From JBAVVD01 sp049697115 (GTDB taxonomy: Bacteria > Acidobacteriota > Aminicenantia > Aminicenantales > UBA4085), in contig JBAVVD010000040.1 in assembly GCA_049697115.1 (NCBI GenBank), forward strand, positions 66,888 through 130,887: a stretch of 64,000 nt of DNA, in the 5' to 3' direction. Under the pieces are notes generated by a model, which saw nothing but the letters and a program-made list of their open reading frames with translations, was not told the DNA's origin and did no database searches. A program made the translations under genes and the position numbers. Below are positions 15,765 through 23,527 of the stretch, in pieces. Every line of letters starts with the position of its first letter. The first letter of the stretch is position 1.

Positions 15765-17378
15765 GTGAAAAACAAAGCTAAAATGCGATGGTCTAAGGTC
15801 ATTTTTTTGTGGATAGGTCTTATTTTCTTAACATCAATCGTTGCCGGCGACAGCCAAACGTCCAGCCCATCCGTCGATATCTCTCAGTTGGACAGATACA
15901 TTGAATCCGCCAGGCAGGAGTGGAAAATCCCTGGAATGGCTGTGGCCATTGTCAAAGAGGACCGGATTGTGCTGGCCAAGGGATATGGGGTTAAAGAGTT
16001 CTCAAAACCGGACAAAGTCGATGAAAAAACCCTTTTTGCCATTGCTTCAAATACCAAGGCGTTCACAGCCGCCGCATTGGGGATCCTTGTGGATGAAGGA
16101 AAAATCAGTTGGGATGACAGGGTTCGGCGCTATCTGCCGTATTTTAAATTGTATGATCCTTATGTCACTGAGGAGATGCGGATTCGAGATCTTATCTGCC
16201 ATCGGAGCGGATTGGGGACATTCAGCGGCGATTTGCTCTGGTATGAAACTCCTTACAGCACAGAAGAGGTGATCCGGCGGGCGCAGTACCTCAAACCGGC
16301 TTTCGGTTTTCGGGCGGGATATGGATATTCCAATATTATGTTCATGGCGGCCGGAGAGATTGTCGCGGCCGTGACAGGGATGAAGTGGAAAGATTTTGTT
16401 GCGGAACGGATTTTCACGCCTCTGGGCATGACTTCAACCAATGTCGGAACTACCGATTTAAAGAAATACGAAAATGTCGCCACTCCCCATTATGTGGCAC
16501 CGGATGGTACAACGGTCACCGTGAACTATACATCTTCGGATGCCATCGATGCCGCCGGCGCCATCAATTCCAATGCTGTGGACATGGTCCAGTGGCTCAT
16601 TCTGCTGCTGAATAAAGGCTCTTTTAATGGGAATCAGATACTTAAGGAGGAAAGCCTGGGGGAAATCTGGACTCCCCACAATGTATTGCGTCTGAGCCGC
16701 CGAACCCGTGAGCTTTTTCCGTCTACCCATTTCAATACATATGGCCTCGGCTGGGGGATTTCCGACTACCAGAGATATCAATTGATTGGGCACAGCGGCG
16801 CCCTCGACGGAATGATTTCCAGGGTGGCAGTGGTTCCGGAAATAAAGTTAGGCCTTGTTATTCTGACCAACAGTATGAATTCACTGCCCACGGCCCTGGT
16901 GTATAAAATCATTGATACATTCCTGGGGGTTGAGCCCAAAGACTGGAGTCAGGTCTATCTGGAACTCTATCGGAAGTCCCTCTTAGAGGAGACCCCTCAA
17001 TCTGAAAAATTACGCGCCCCCGGGAAAAGGAAAGAGAAAAAAGAACTCGTACCCAAGGTCAATCTTGAGGAGTACGCCGGAGTCTACACCGACATTATGT
17101 ACGGGGACGCCAAAGTTTATATAGAAAAGGATAAGTTAGTTCTGGAATTTCTACCCGCGCCGGTCTTCATTTCTGACCTTTCCTCGAAACAGATGGACAT
17201 TTTCCATTTGCAGTTGAGGAATTTCTTCTCATTCATCCCCCGAGGAACAGGCACAGTCCAGTTTCTGCGAAATATGGATGGCCAGGTCGTAACCATGAAG
17301 ATCGACATTCCCAATAATGACTTTTTTTTCACCGAGCTGGAGTTTGTAAAACGTCCCGCAGACAGGAGTCGGAACTGA
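15765..17378 (+). CDS. exported class-C beta-lactamase-fold serine hydrolase with DUF3471-like tail
   Basis: 537 residues. An N-terminal signal/anchor (about 8-30) is followed by the serine hydrolase domain (about 38-390). SxxK is in FAIASNTKAFTAAALG, the tyrosine motif in FRAGYGYSNIMFM, and a late GHSGALDGM corresponds to the KTG/HxG box. A DUF3471-like beta domain follows (EYAGVYTDIMYGDAKVYIEKD). GTG start 9 nt after a GGAGG box. It is related to the 10171-12294 protein but lacks that protein's extra N-terminal domain. With the TonB receptor between them the three probably act on extracellular or periplasmic peptides; the substrate is not known. Confidence 0.94.
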   Translation: MKNKAKMRWSKVIFLWIGLIFLTSIVAGDSQTSSPSVDISQLDRYIESARQEWKIPGMAVAIVKEDRIVLAKGYGVKEFSKPDKVDEKTLFAIASNTKAFTAAALGILVDEGKISWDDRVRRYLPYFKLYDPYVTEEMRIRDLICHRSGLGTFSGDLLWYETPYSTEEVIRRAQYLKPAFGFRAGYGYSNIMFMAAGEIVAAVTGMKWKDFVAERIFTPLGMTSTNVGTTDLKKYENVATPHYVAPDGTTVTVNYTSSDAIDAAGAINSNAVDMVQWLILLLNKGSFNGNQILKEESLGEIWTPHNVLRLSRRTRELFPSTHFNTYGLGWGISDYQRYQLIGHSGALDGMISRVAVVPEIKLGLVILTNSMNSLPTALVYKIIDTFLGVEPKDWSQVYLELYRKSLLEETPQSEKLRAPGKRKEKKELVPKVNLEEYAGVYTDIMYGDAKVYIEKDKLVLEFLPAPVFISDLSSKQMDIFHLQLRNFFSFIPRGTGTVQFLRNMDGQVVTMKIDIPNNDFFFTELEFVKRPADRSRN

Positions 17379-17476
17379 GAGAACTGCGGAGAGCCTGAAA
17401 GCCGCGCCCCTGATGGGGAGACTCCGGACCGTCAAGGCCCCATCTGGATTGATGATCGGGAATTTCGGAATCCAGT

Positions 17477-17504
17477 TTTCCATTGCATTTCCGTTTGGTA
17501 TACT
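17477..17504 (+). promoter_or_regulatory. candidate promoter for the AMIN/beta-barrel gene
   Basis: TTTCCA, 16-nt spacer, TATACT; predicted start about 30 nt before the ATG at 17540. Confidence 0.35.
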
Positions 17505-17539
17505 ATAAGCGGCCCGTCCGAGCGGGCGCAACAGGCGAG

Positions 17540-18715
17540 ATGAAAATAAAGAGATTGGAAATATGGATCGGCTGGCTGTTTATGTTCTCTATTGTTTCAT
17601 CCTTCCCTCTGGCCGCCCGGGGAAATGCTCAAGACCAGGGCGGAATACTGAAAGATATCATTTTATTCAGAGGAAAAGAGAAACTCGAAATCCATATTCT
17701 TCTGAGCACCGAGTGTACACCCCGCCTTTTTGAACTCCAGTCCCCCCCTCGCCTCGCGCTTGATCTGGATGGAATTCAGGGTATCGCCGCCGACCGCCGC
17801 ATCGCGGTCGGCGGTTATGGTATTCGGCAGATCAGAGCCGGACTGTTCACAAGCCGTGTGACCCGTATCGTGTTCGATATGGCCGAGAAAGCCCCTCTCT
17901 ATGAAATCGGCAGAATTCCGGGCGGCATAAAGATAGCCTTCTGGCTGCCGGAAGAGAAAAGGAAGGAAGAGAAGCCGAAGGAGTTGATGGAAAAAGTAGC
18001 GGAAAAAGCCGAAGAAGAGAAGATTGAGAAGCCGGAAAAGCCAGAGAAAAAAGAGGAACAGCCGGTCAAAGAAACCGGTATGGAAAAAGGCAAGGTGGCC
18101 AAGAAAGAAGAGAGCGCTCAAGACGCGTCCCAGAAAACCGACAAAAAGCCGGAAGAAATGAAAGGGAAACCGGGCGAAACGGTCACGGTTCTGAGCGGGG
18201 CTAAAGGGGACCAATTGAGACAGCCAAAGAAATTTATAAGGGTCACGGCCACGGCCAGTTATTTTTCACCCAGAGAAGGAGTATTAAAGGAGGTCTATCG
18301 ACACGGGATGATGTTCGGGGGGGAAGTGAACGTGGGAATCGCGGAGTATGTCGATATCTGGTTGGGCGGATATTATTTCGGCAAGACCGTGCTCGAGGCG
18401 GCTTCTGAACAGGAGAGAAAAGTGTGGCTGCTTCCTGTCGAAGCGGGTTTTAAATTCCGGCTGAATAATGATTTTTTCAATCCGTATTTCGGCATTGGAG
18501 CCGGTTATTTTCAGTACAGAGAACAAGGGCCGCTGGGCGAAGTGAGGGAAAGCCAGATCGGCTTCATCGGTCAAGCCGGATTTTTTTTCAAGATTGGCGG
18601 GCTGGTTATTATTGATGGTTATGCCCAGTACAAATACTACCCGATTGAGAGAGGGACAGAAAGGTTTGATGTCGGCGGCTTTAATTTCGGAGGAGGTTTT
18701 GGATTTGAATTCTGA
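17540..18715 (+). CDS. AMIN-domain protein fused to an outer-membrane beta-barrel
   Basis: About 391 residues. Signal peptide (about 1-32). An AMIN domain follows (about 36-135: SPPRLALDLDGI, GIRQIRAGLFTSRVTRIVFDM), the beta fold that binds peptidoglycan or polar wall sites in AmiC and PilQ. Then comes an extremely Lys/Glu-rich linker (about 140-235) and a C-terminal eight-strand-like barrel (about 240-391) of alternating aromatic strands ending GGFNFGGGFGFEF. I placed the start at the ATG at 17540, which begins the signal peptide; the upstream 19 codons look non-coding. The arrangement suggests a tether between wall and outer membrane. No catalytic domain is present. Confidence 0.87.
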   Translation: MKIKRLEIWIGWLFMFSIVSSFPLAARGNAQDQGGILKDIILFRGKEKLEIHILLSTECTPRLFELQSPPRLALDLDGIQGIAADRRIAVGGYGIRQIRAGLFTSRVTRIVFDMAEKAPLYEIGRIPGGIKIAFWLPEEKRKEEKPKELMEKVAEKAEEEKIEKPEKPEKKEEQPVKETGMEKGKVAKKEESAQDASQKTDKKPEEMKGKPGETVTVLSGAKGDQLRQPKKFIRVTATASYFSPREGVLKEVYRHGMMFGGEVNVGIAEYVDIWLGGYYFGKTVLEAASEQERKVWLLPVEAGFKFRLNNDFFNPYFGIGAGYFQYREQGPLGEVRESQIGFIGQAGFFFKIGGLVIIDGYAQYKYYPIERGTERFDVGGFNFGGGFGFEF

Positions 18716-18729
18716 CCGGAAAAAACGAT

Positions 18730-18758
18730 TTGACTTGGACTGCGCTCCATAGTAAAAA
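18730..18758 (+). promoter_or_regulatory. candidate promoter for the dapA-thrB-dapH operon
   Basis: TTGACT, 17-nt spacer, TAAAAA; about 118 nt upstream of the dapA-like start. Confidence 0.35.
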
Positions 18759-18876
18759 ATCAGCCGAAGAATAAATCCACCGGAGACTCCTGAGATACTG
18801 GGGTTTTCAACTCAGGCCGGCGATTCTGCGGAAACCGGTTTTGGAAAATCCGGTGAAAAATAAGGAGGTGTCAATA

Positions 18877-19755
18877 ATGTTGACGGGAGCTTTTACGCTG
18901 TTGATGACACCGTTCGATAAAAAAATGAATCTGGATGAGGAAGGATTGCGGATCCTTGTCCGGAGGCAGGTCCAAGGCCGGATTCACGGGATAGCGCCTC
19001 TGGGTGTTACAGGGGAGAGTCCGTTGCTGTCGGATGAGGAAGTCCAAAGGGTCGTGGAGATTGTGGTCGAGGAATCCGGCGGAAAGTGCATCGTTGCTCC
19101 GGATACGTGCACCAATAATCTTGAGCAGACCATCCGCCGCGTCCATCTGTACGCGGAGTTGGGGTGTGACTATGCGGTTGTTTTTGCCCCTTTCCTGGTC
19201 AAGCCCACTCAGGCCGGCGTGATTGAGTTCTATGAGAAAGTGGCGGATGCCTCAAAGATTCCCATAATCATCCACAATTCTCCGGACCGGGTGGGAATCA
19301 ATGTGGAGCCCAAGACATATGCCCGGCTGATCGCCCATGAGAATATCATTGGCACTAAAGACGGGAAAAAGGAAATGGACCATCTGGCCAAGATTCTCTT
19401 TCTGGCCAGAGGGAAATCATTTGATGTGTTCACAGGAAAGGATACAACCGCATATCCGTTGATGTCCTTTGGGGGCAGCGGCGTCTTCACAGTGGCCGGA
19501 AATATCGTCCCTGAGGTCATGAGGGATCTCGTGAACCTGTGTCTGAACGGAGAGCTGGAAAAGGCCAGAGCGCTTCATTATACCCATTATGAGCTTTTTG
19601 AGGCCCTCCGACTGGAGACGAATCCCATGGCCGTGAAGGAGGCGCTGGCTCTTATGGGAATGCCGGGAGGAGGATTAAGGCTGCCCCTCACCCGACTCAG
19701 TGAGTCGAATCGAGAAATCGTTAAACGCCTCCTCAAAGAGAGGGGGCTGATTTGA
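18877..19755 (+). CDS. dapA: DapA/dihydrodipicolinate-synthase family aldolase with altered active site
   Basis: 292 residues of the class I aldolase TIM-barrel family. The Schiff-base lysine is present (Lys161 in NIIGTKDGKK), and GVTGES and PDRVG motifs are recognisable. Numbering matches E. coli DapA, in which Thr44, Tyr107 and Tyr133 form the proton relay. Here those positions are Val44, Leu107 and His133 (IIIHNSPDR in place of ILYNVPSR). Thr45 and the following Arg are kept. The ATG at 18877 has TAAGGAGGT; the upstream in-frame codons are unlikely. Context (ThrB, DapH, M20, aminotransferase) argues for the lysine/diaminopimelate pathway, but the substitutions leave DHDPS activity uncertain. 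Confidence 0.9.
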   Translation: MLTGAFTLLMTPFDKKMNLDEEGLRILVRRQVQGRIHGIAPLGVTGESPLLSDEEVQRVVEIVVEESGGKCIVAPDTCTNNLEQTIRRVHLYAELGCDYAVVFAPFLVKPTQAGVIEFYEKVADASKIPIIIHNSPDRVGINVEPKTYARLIAHENIIGTKDGKKEMDHLAKILFLARGKSFDVFTGKDTTAYPLMSFGGSGVFTVAGNIVPEVMRDLVNLCLNGELEKARALHYTHYELFEALRLETNPMAVKEALALMGMPGGGLRLPLTRLSESNREIVKRLLKERGLI

Positions 19756-20675
19756 ACGAGATCGTCATCCGGTCGCCCGCCACTGTTGCCAATTTCGGGC
19801 CGGGTTTTGATATATTCGCCCTGGCTCTGGAGACGCCCTTTGATGTCTTGAAAATAAGATTAAAGGATACGCCTTCCATTCACCTCAGGATCACAGGAGC
19901 GGCCGACGACATCCCCACATCGGCGGAAAAAAATACAGCGGGTCTGGCCGCCATCCATTTTTTTAAACGGGTCAATTCTTCGGCGGGCGCCGAAATCGAG
20001 ATTGTTAAAAGAATGCCGACCGGCGCCGGCCTGGGATCATCCGCGGCGTCAGCCGCAGCCTGTGTGTTCGGATTGAACAGGCTCCTTCAGGCCAATCTCG
20101 AACCGCGTGAACTCATCGAGATCGCCAGCCGCGCGGAGACAGCCTCCGGAGGCGCGGCCCATGCGGATAATGTCTCCGGCTGCCTGCTGGGCGGATTCAT
20201 TTATGTCCGAAGCTATTATCCCCTGGATGTGGTGAGAATCGATGCCCCAGAGATTCCCGTGGTCATCGCCGTGATAAAAAAGTCGCAGACCACAACCCGG
20301 AGCTTGATTCCCAATCTTATCAGCCTGACCCGTGTGAAGGAGCAGATGTCTTCCTGTGCATCCGTGATTCATGCGGTTTTAAACGGCGACTTGAAGGCGA
20401 TCGGTGCGGCCGTCAACACCGACCACATCTCCGAGCCCGTCCGGTCGAAGTTTATCCCCGGGTACGGTGAAATCAAAAAGAAGGCTCTGGAAGCAGGCGC
20501 TTACGGCTGCAATGTCAGCGGCGGAGGATCTTCTGTTTTTGTCATTTGTGAGAAAGGTCAAACCGCCGAAATGGCCCGGCTCATACAGACTCATTTCAAC
20601 GAGAAAGAGATTCGCGTGGAGGTCGTCCTGACCAGGGCCAGCAATACGGGCCTGAGGGAAATCAATGAACTATAA
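19752..20675 (+). CDS. thrB: homoserine kinase
   Basis: 307 residues of the GHMP kinase family. The N-terminal VIRSPATVANFGPGFDIFALAL and the ATP-binding MPTGAGLGSSAASAAACVFG loop match ThrB. The C-terminal motif is NVSGGGSSVFVIC. It phosphorylates homoserine on the way to threonine. The TTG start overlaps the stop of the dapA-like gene (TTGA). It sits inside a diaminopimelate/lysine cluster, so two aspartate-family branches share one transcript. ThrC, aspartokinase and homoserine dehydrogenase are not in the window. Confidence 0.95.
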   Translation: MNEIVIRSPATVANFGPGFDIFALALETPFDVLKIRLKDTPSIHLRITGAADDIPTSAEKNTAGLAAIHFFKRVNSSAGAEIEIVKRMPTGAGLGSSAASAAACVFGLNRLLQANLEPRELIEIASRAETASGGAAHADNVSGCLLGGFIYVRSYYPLDVVRIDAPEIPVVIAVIKKSQTTTRSLIPNLISLTRVKEQMSSCASVIHAVLNGDLKAIGAAVNTDHISEPVRSKFIPGYGEIKKKALEAGAYGCNVSGGGSSVFVICEKGQTAEMARLIQTHFNEKEIRVEVVLTRASNTGLREINEL

Positions 20676-21378
20676 ACAGATTGCGGATCTCATTTCCAAA
20701 AGCCGGAAAAAAACTCCGGCCAAGGTCTTTGTTCAGGGCCGCCTGAATGAGGAGGATTTTCAGGAATGCGGATTTCAGGCTTTTGGCCAGGGCTGTTTCT
20801 GGATTCTGATCGGGGATTATCCGCTGATCGAAAGATGGATGGTCCGACAAAAGAACCGGATCAAACAGCGCTATGTGGAAATAACCGGACGCAATTCCGC
20901 CCTTCCTCTTCTTGACCTGAGCAAAGTCCAGGCGCGCGTGGAGCCGGGGGCCGTCATCCGAGAGGGAGCGCGTATCTGCAAGGACTGTGTGATCATGATG
21001 GGCGCCGTCATCAATATCGGTGCGGAGGTCGGCCGGGAGACCATGATTGACATGAATGCTGTCCTCGGCGCCAGGGCGTCCATCGGAAAGAACTGCCACA
21101 TCGGAGCCGGAGCGGTGATCGCCGGAGTCCTGGAACCTCCCAGCCGGAAGCCTGTCGTGATCGAGGATAATGTCCTTGTGGGAGCCAATGCGGTGGTGCT
21201 TGAGGGAGTCCGAATAGGGAGGGGGAGCGTTGTGGCGGCCGGCGCGGTTGTCCTGAAGGACGTCCCGCCCGGTGTCGTAGCGGCGGGCGTCCCTGCCAAA
21301 GTGATTAAAAAGGTCGGGGAGATCCGGTCGAAAGAAAAGGTTATGATCATAAAAAGCCTGCGGCGAAGCAAACGGTAA
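20665..21378 (+). CDS. dapH: tetrahydrodipicolinate N-acetyltransferase
   Basis: 237 residues, the same size as Bacillus DapH. An N-terminal alpha/beta domain (about 1-85) precedes a left-handed beta-helix of hexapeptide repeats (about 90-215). Diagnostic stretches are MMGAVINIGAEVG, TMIDMNAVLGARA, NCHIGAGAVIAGVLEPPS and PVVIEDNVLVGANAVVLEG. It acetylates tetrahydrodipicolinate, which commits the cell to the acetyl (not succinyl) branch of diaminopimelate synthesis. The start overlaps thrB by 11 nt. The next genes encode a matching deacylase and aminotransferase. Confidence 0.95.
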   Translation: MNYKQIADLISKSRKKTPAKVFVQGRLNEEDFQECGFQAFGQGCFWILIGDYPLIERWMVRQKNRIKQRYVEITGRNSALPLLDLSKVQARVEPGAVIREGARICKDCVIMMGAVINIGAEVGRETMIDMNAVLGARASIGKNCHIGAGAVIAGVLEPPSRKPVVIEDNVLVGANAVVLEGVRIGRGSVVAAGAVVLKDVPPGVVAAGVPAKVIKKVGEIRSKEKVMIIKSLRRSKR

Positions 21379-21390
21379 AGGCGTCATCCA

Positions 21391-22395
21391 ATGAATCTCT
21401 TTGAACTCACCAGAGAACTGATTAATATTCCTTCGGTGACCGGCAGTGAAGGGGATATCGCTGATTTTCTTGCTCTCTATCTGAAAAAACAGGGCTTTGA
21501 TGTGGATGAGCAAGAAGTGGAAGAGAGACGGCGAAATATTTTTGCCTCTGCCGGGCCGTCGCCCGGGATTGTTTTGTGCACCCATATGGATACCGTCCCA
21601 GGGCATTTCCCTGCGGCCGAAGATAACTCCTTTATCTACGGACGCGGGGCCTGTGATGCCAAAGGCGCTCTATCGGCCATGGCTGTGGCCGCTCAGGAGT
21701 TGAAAGAGGAAGGCGTGAACGGCCTGGGCCTTGTGTTTGTGGTGGGGGAGGAGACGGACAGCAGGGGCGCCAAAAAAGCGAACGATTCGGGCCGCCGGTC
21801 CGAATATATCATCGTCGGGGAACCGACGGAGAACAAGTTGGGGAGCGGCCATAAAGGAGTTCTGAATTTCAAGATTAAAACGAAAGGGAAAAAGGCGCAT
21901 TCGGCCTATCCCCATCTGGGGGAATCGGCCATCGATAAAATATTGGATGTTCTTCAGAGTATCCGTCATCTGGCGATGGAAGAACACCCTGTCCTGGGAA
22001 AGACGACTGTCAATATCGGGGTGATCGAAGGCGGCGTGGCTTCGAATGTGGTCGCCGATTCCGCGACCGCCATACTCTCCCTTCGCACCGGATTTCCTTC
22101 GAATAAAATCGTCCGCCGTATTAAAACCGTAGCCGGCCCCAGGGCGGAGATAGAAATCCTCTCGCGGTCAGAGCCCCAAATTCTGTTCACAATTCCTGGG
22201 TTTGATGAGGTTGTGCTTCCCTATTGTACGGACATTCCTTATCTGCAGAGTTTCGGCCGGCCGCTGCTCCTCGGCCCCGGTTCTGCTCTGGTGGCGCATA
22301 CAGACGCGGAGAAAGTGGAGAAAGGACAGTTGCTTGAGGCCGTGGGGAATTATAAAAAATTAGCAAAAATTCTGTTGGAAAGAATTTCCACGTAA
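21391..22395 (+). CDS. M20 metallopeptidase, probable N-acetyl-diaminopimelate deacetylase
   Basis: 334 residues of the ArgE/DapE/LysK family. Metal and catalytic motifs are visible: CTHMDTVPG (first His-x-Asp), GRGACDAKG (bridging Asp), GEETDS (catalytic Glu) and GEPTEN. The dimerisation lid lies at about 165-270, and the last metal His is in GPGSALVAHTDAEKV. Family members hydrolyse N-acyl amino acids. Following DapH and preceding an aminotransferase, it most likely removes the acetyl group from N-acetyl-LL-diaminopimelate. LysK- or ArgE-type activity cannot be excluded from sequence alone. It starts 13 nt after dapH. Confidence 0.9.
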   Translation: MNLFELTRELINIPSVTGSEGDIADFLALYLKKQGFDVDEQEVEERRRNIFASAGPSPGIVLCTHMDTVPGHFPAAEDNSFIYGRGACDAKGALSAMAVAAQELKEEGVNGLGLVFVVGEETDSRGAKKANDSGRRSEYIIVGEPTENKLGSGHKGVLNFKIKTKGKKAHSAYPHLGESAIDKILDVLQSIRHLAMEEHPVLGKTTVNIGVIEGGVASNVVADSATAILSLRTGFPSNKIVRRIKTVAGPRAEIEILSRSEPQILFTIPGFDEVVLPYCTDIPYLQSFGRPLLLGPGSALVAHTDAEKVEKGQLLEAVGNYKKLAKILLERIST

Positions 22396-22399
22396 TCCA

Positions 22400-23512
22400 A
22401 TGAAACACATTGAGAAAACTCTCATTCGCCGTATCCACGATCGGGCCGATTCTTCCTGCATTAATCTCGGCCTGGGAGAGCTGAAATTTCCCACGCCCAA
22501 GCCCATCCTTGATCACGTCCGTGAAAAAGCGGCGGAATGGAATCTCGGCTACACGCCGAACGAAGGACTCGCGGAGCTGAGACATCTCATCGCTGAAAAC
22601 AGCGGATATAAAGTCCATCCGGATCAGGTGTGTGTGACAGTGGGAGCAGAAGAAGCTCTCTTTGCCACGCTCATGGTCCTTGTGGATTCCGGGGATGAGG
22701 TCTTGATTCCGGATCCGGGATTTCCAGCCTATGCATCGATTGTCCGGATCGCCGGAGGACAGCCGAAAACCTATCCCCTCTATCGGGAATACAATTTTTC
22801 ACTAAGAGCCGAGGATGTGGAGAGGAGCCTGACAGCGAAGACAAAGGCCGTCATTGTAAACAGCCCGAACAATCCGAGTGGCGCCGTTTACGCGGGAGAA
22901 GAGTTGAGAAGACTGGCCCGGATTTGTGAAGAACGCCGCGTCCTGGTCATTTCCGATGAGGTGTATCGGAATATTTTTTTTGAGGAAGAACCGGATTCCG
23001 TGGCCCGTTATACTCGGAATTTTGTGGTCATCAACAGCCTTTCTAAAAGTTTCAGCATGACCGGCTGGAGGCTGGGCTGGTGCATTGTTCCCCTTGAGCT
23101 TATCAAGGGAATCGCCGGTTTTCATCAATTGTCCGTCACCTGTGCGCCGACCATTTCCCAGCATGCGGCTGTTTTTGCATTGAAGGGATTTGCCGAAAAA
23201 GAACGGCTGGAGAACAGGGAGAAGCTGCGGAGGAGAAGGGAATTGGCGATGACGGCGCTGGCGGCAAACACCGACCTCTCCTTTGCGAGGCCCGCGGGAA
23301 CTTTTTACATTTATGTCGATATTTCAAAGAAAATGGCGAAATACGGGAAATCCATGGAGATTTCCCTGAGCCTGATATCGAAGGCCAAAGTCGTCACTAT
23401 TCCTGGATCGGCGTTCGGCGAACGGGGCGAGGGATACTTCAGGATTTCCTATGCCGCAGATCCGGAGCAGATCGAGGAAGGAATCCGGCGCATCGGGCGC
23501 CATCTCTCCTGA
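22400..23512 (+). CDS. class I/II PLP aminotransferase, probable N-acetyl-diaminopimelate aminotransferase
   Basis: 370 residues of the fold-type I aspartate aminotransferase family. Visible are the N-terminal GYTPNEGLAELR, the aromatic-turn PDPGFPAY, the NSPNNPSGAVY and VISDEVYR motifs, and the PLP lysine in NSLSKSFSMTGWRLGW. The C-terminal carboxylate-binding Arg is in GYFRISYA. By position, 4 nt after the M20 deacylase, it should transaminate N-acetyl-2-amino-6-ketopimelate (PatA-like). A general aspartate or aromatic aminotransferase role is possible. It ends the operon and converges on the S9 peptidase gene with a 15-nt gap. Confidence 0.93.
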   Translation: MKHIEKTLIRRIHDRADSSCINLGLGELKFPTPKPILDHVREKAAEWNLGYTPNEGLAELRHLIAENSGYKVHPDQVCVTVGAEEALFATLMVLVDSGDEVLIPDPGFPAYASIVRIAGGQPKTYPLYREYNFSLRAEDVERSLTAKTKAVIVNSPNNPSGAVYAGEELRRLARICEERRVLVISDEVYRNIFFEEEPDSVARYTRNFVVINSLSKSFSMTGWRLGWCIVPLELIKGIAGFHQLSVTCAPTISQHAAVFALKGFAEKERLENREKLRRRRELAMTALAANTDLSFARPAGTFYIYVDISKKMAKYGKSMEISLSLISKAKVVTIPGSAFGERGEGYFRISYAADPEQIEEGIRRIGRHLS

Positions 23513-23527
23513 GGTTCCTCCCGCCTC

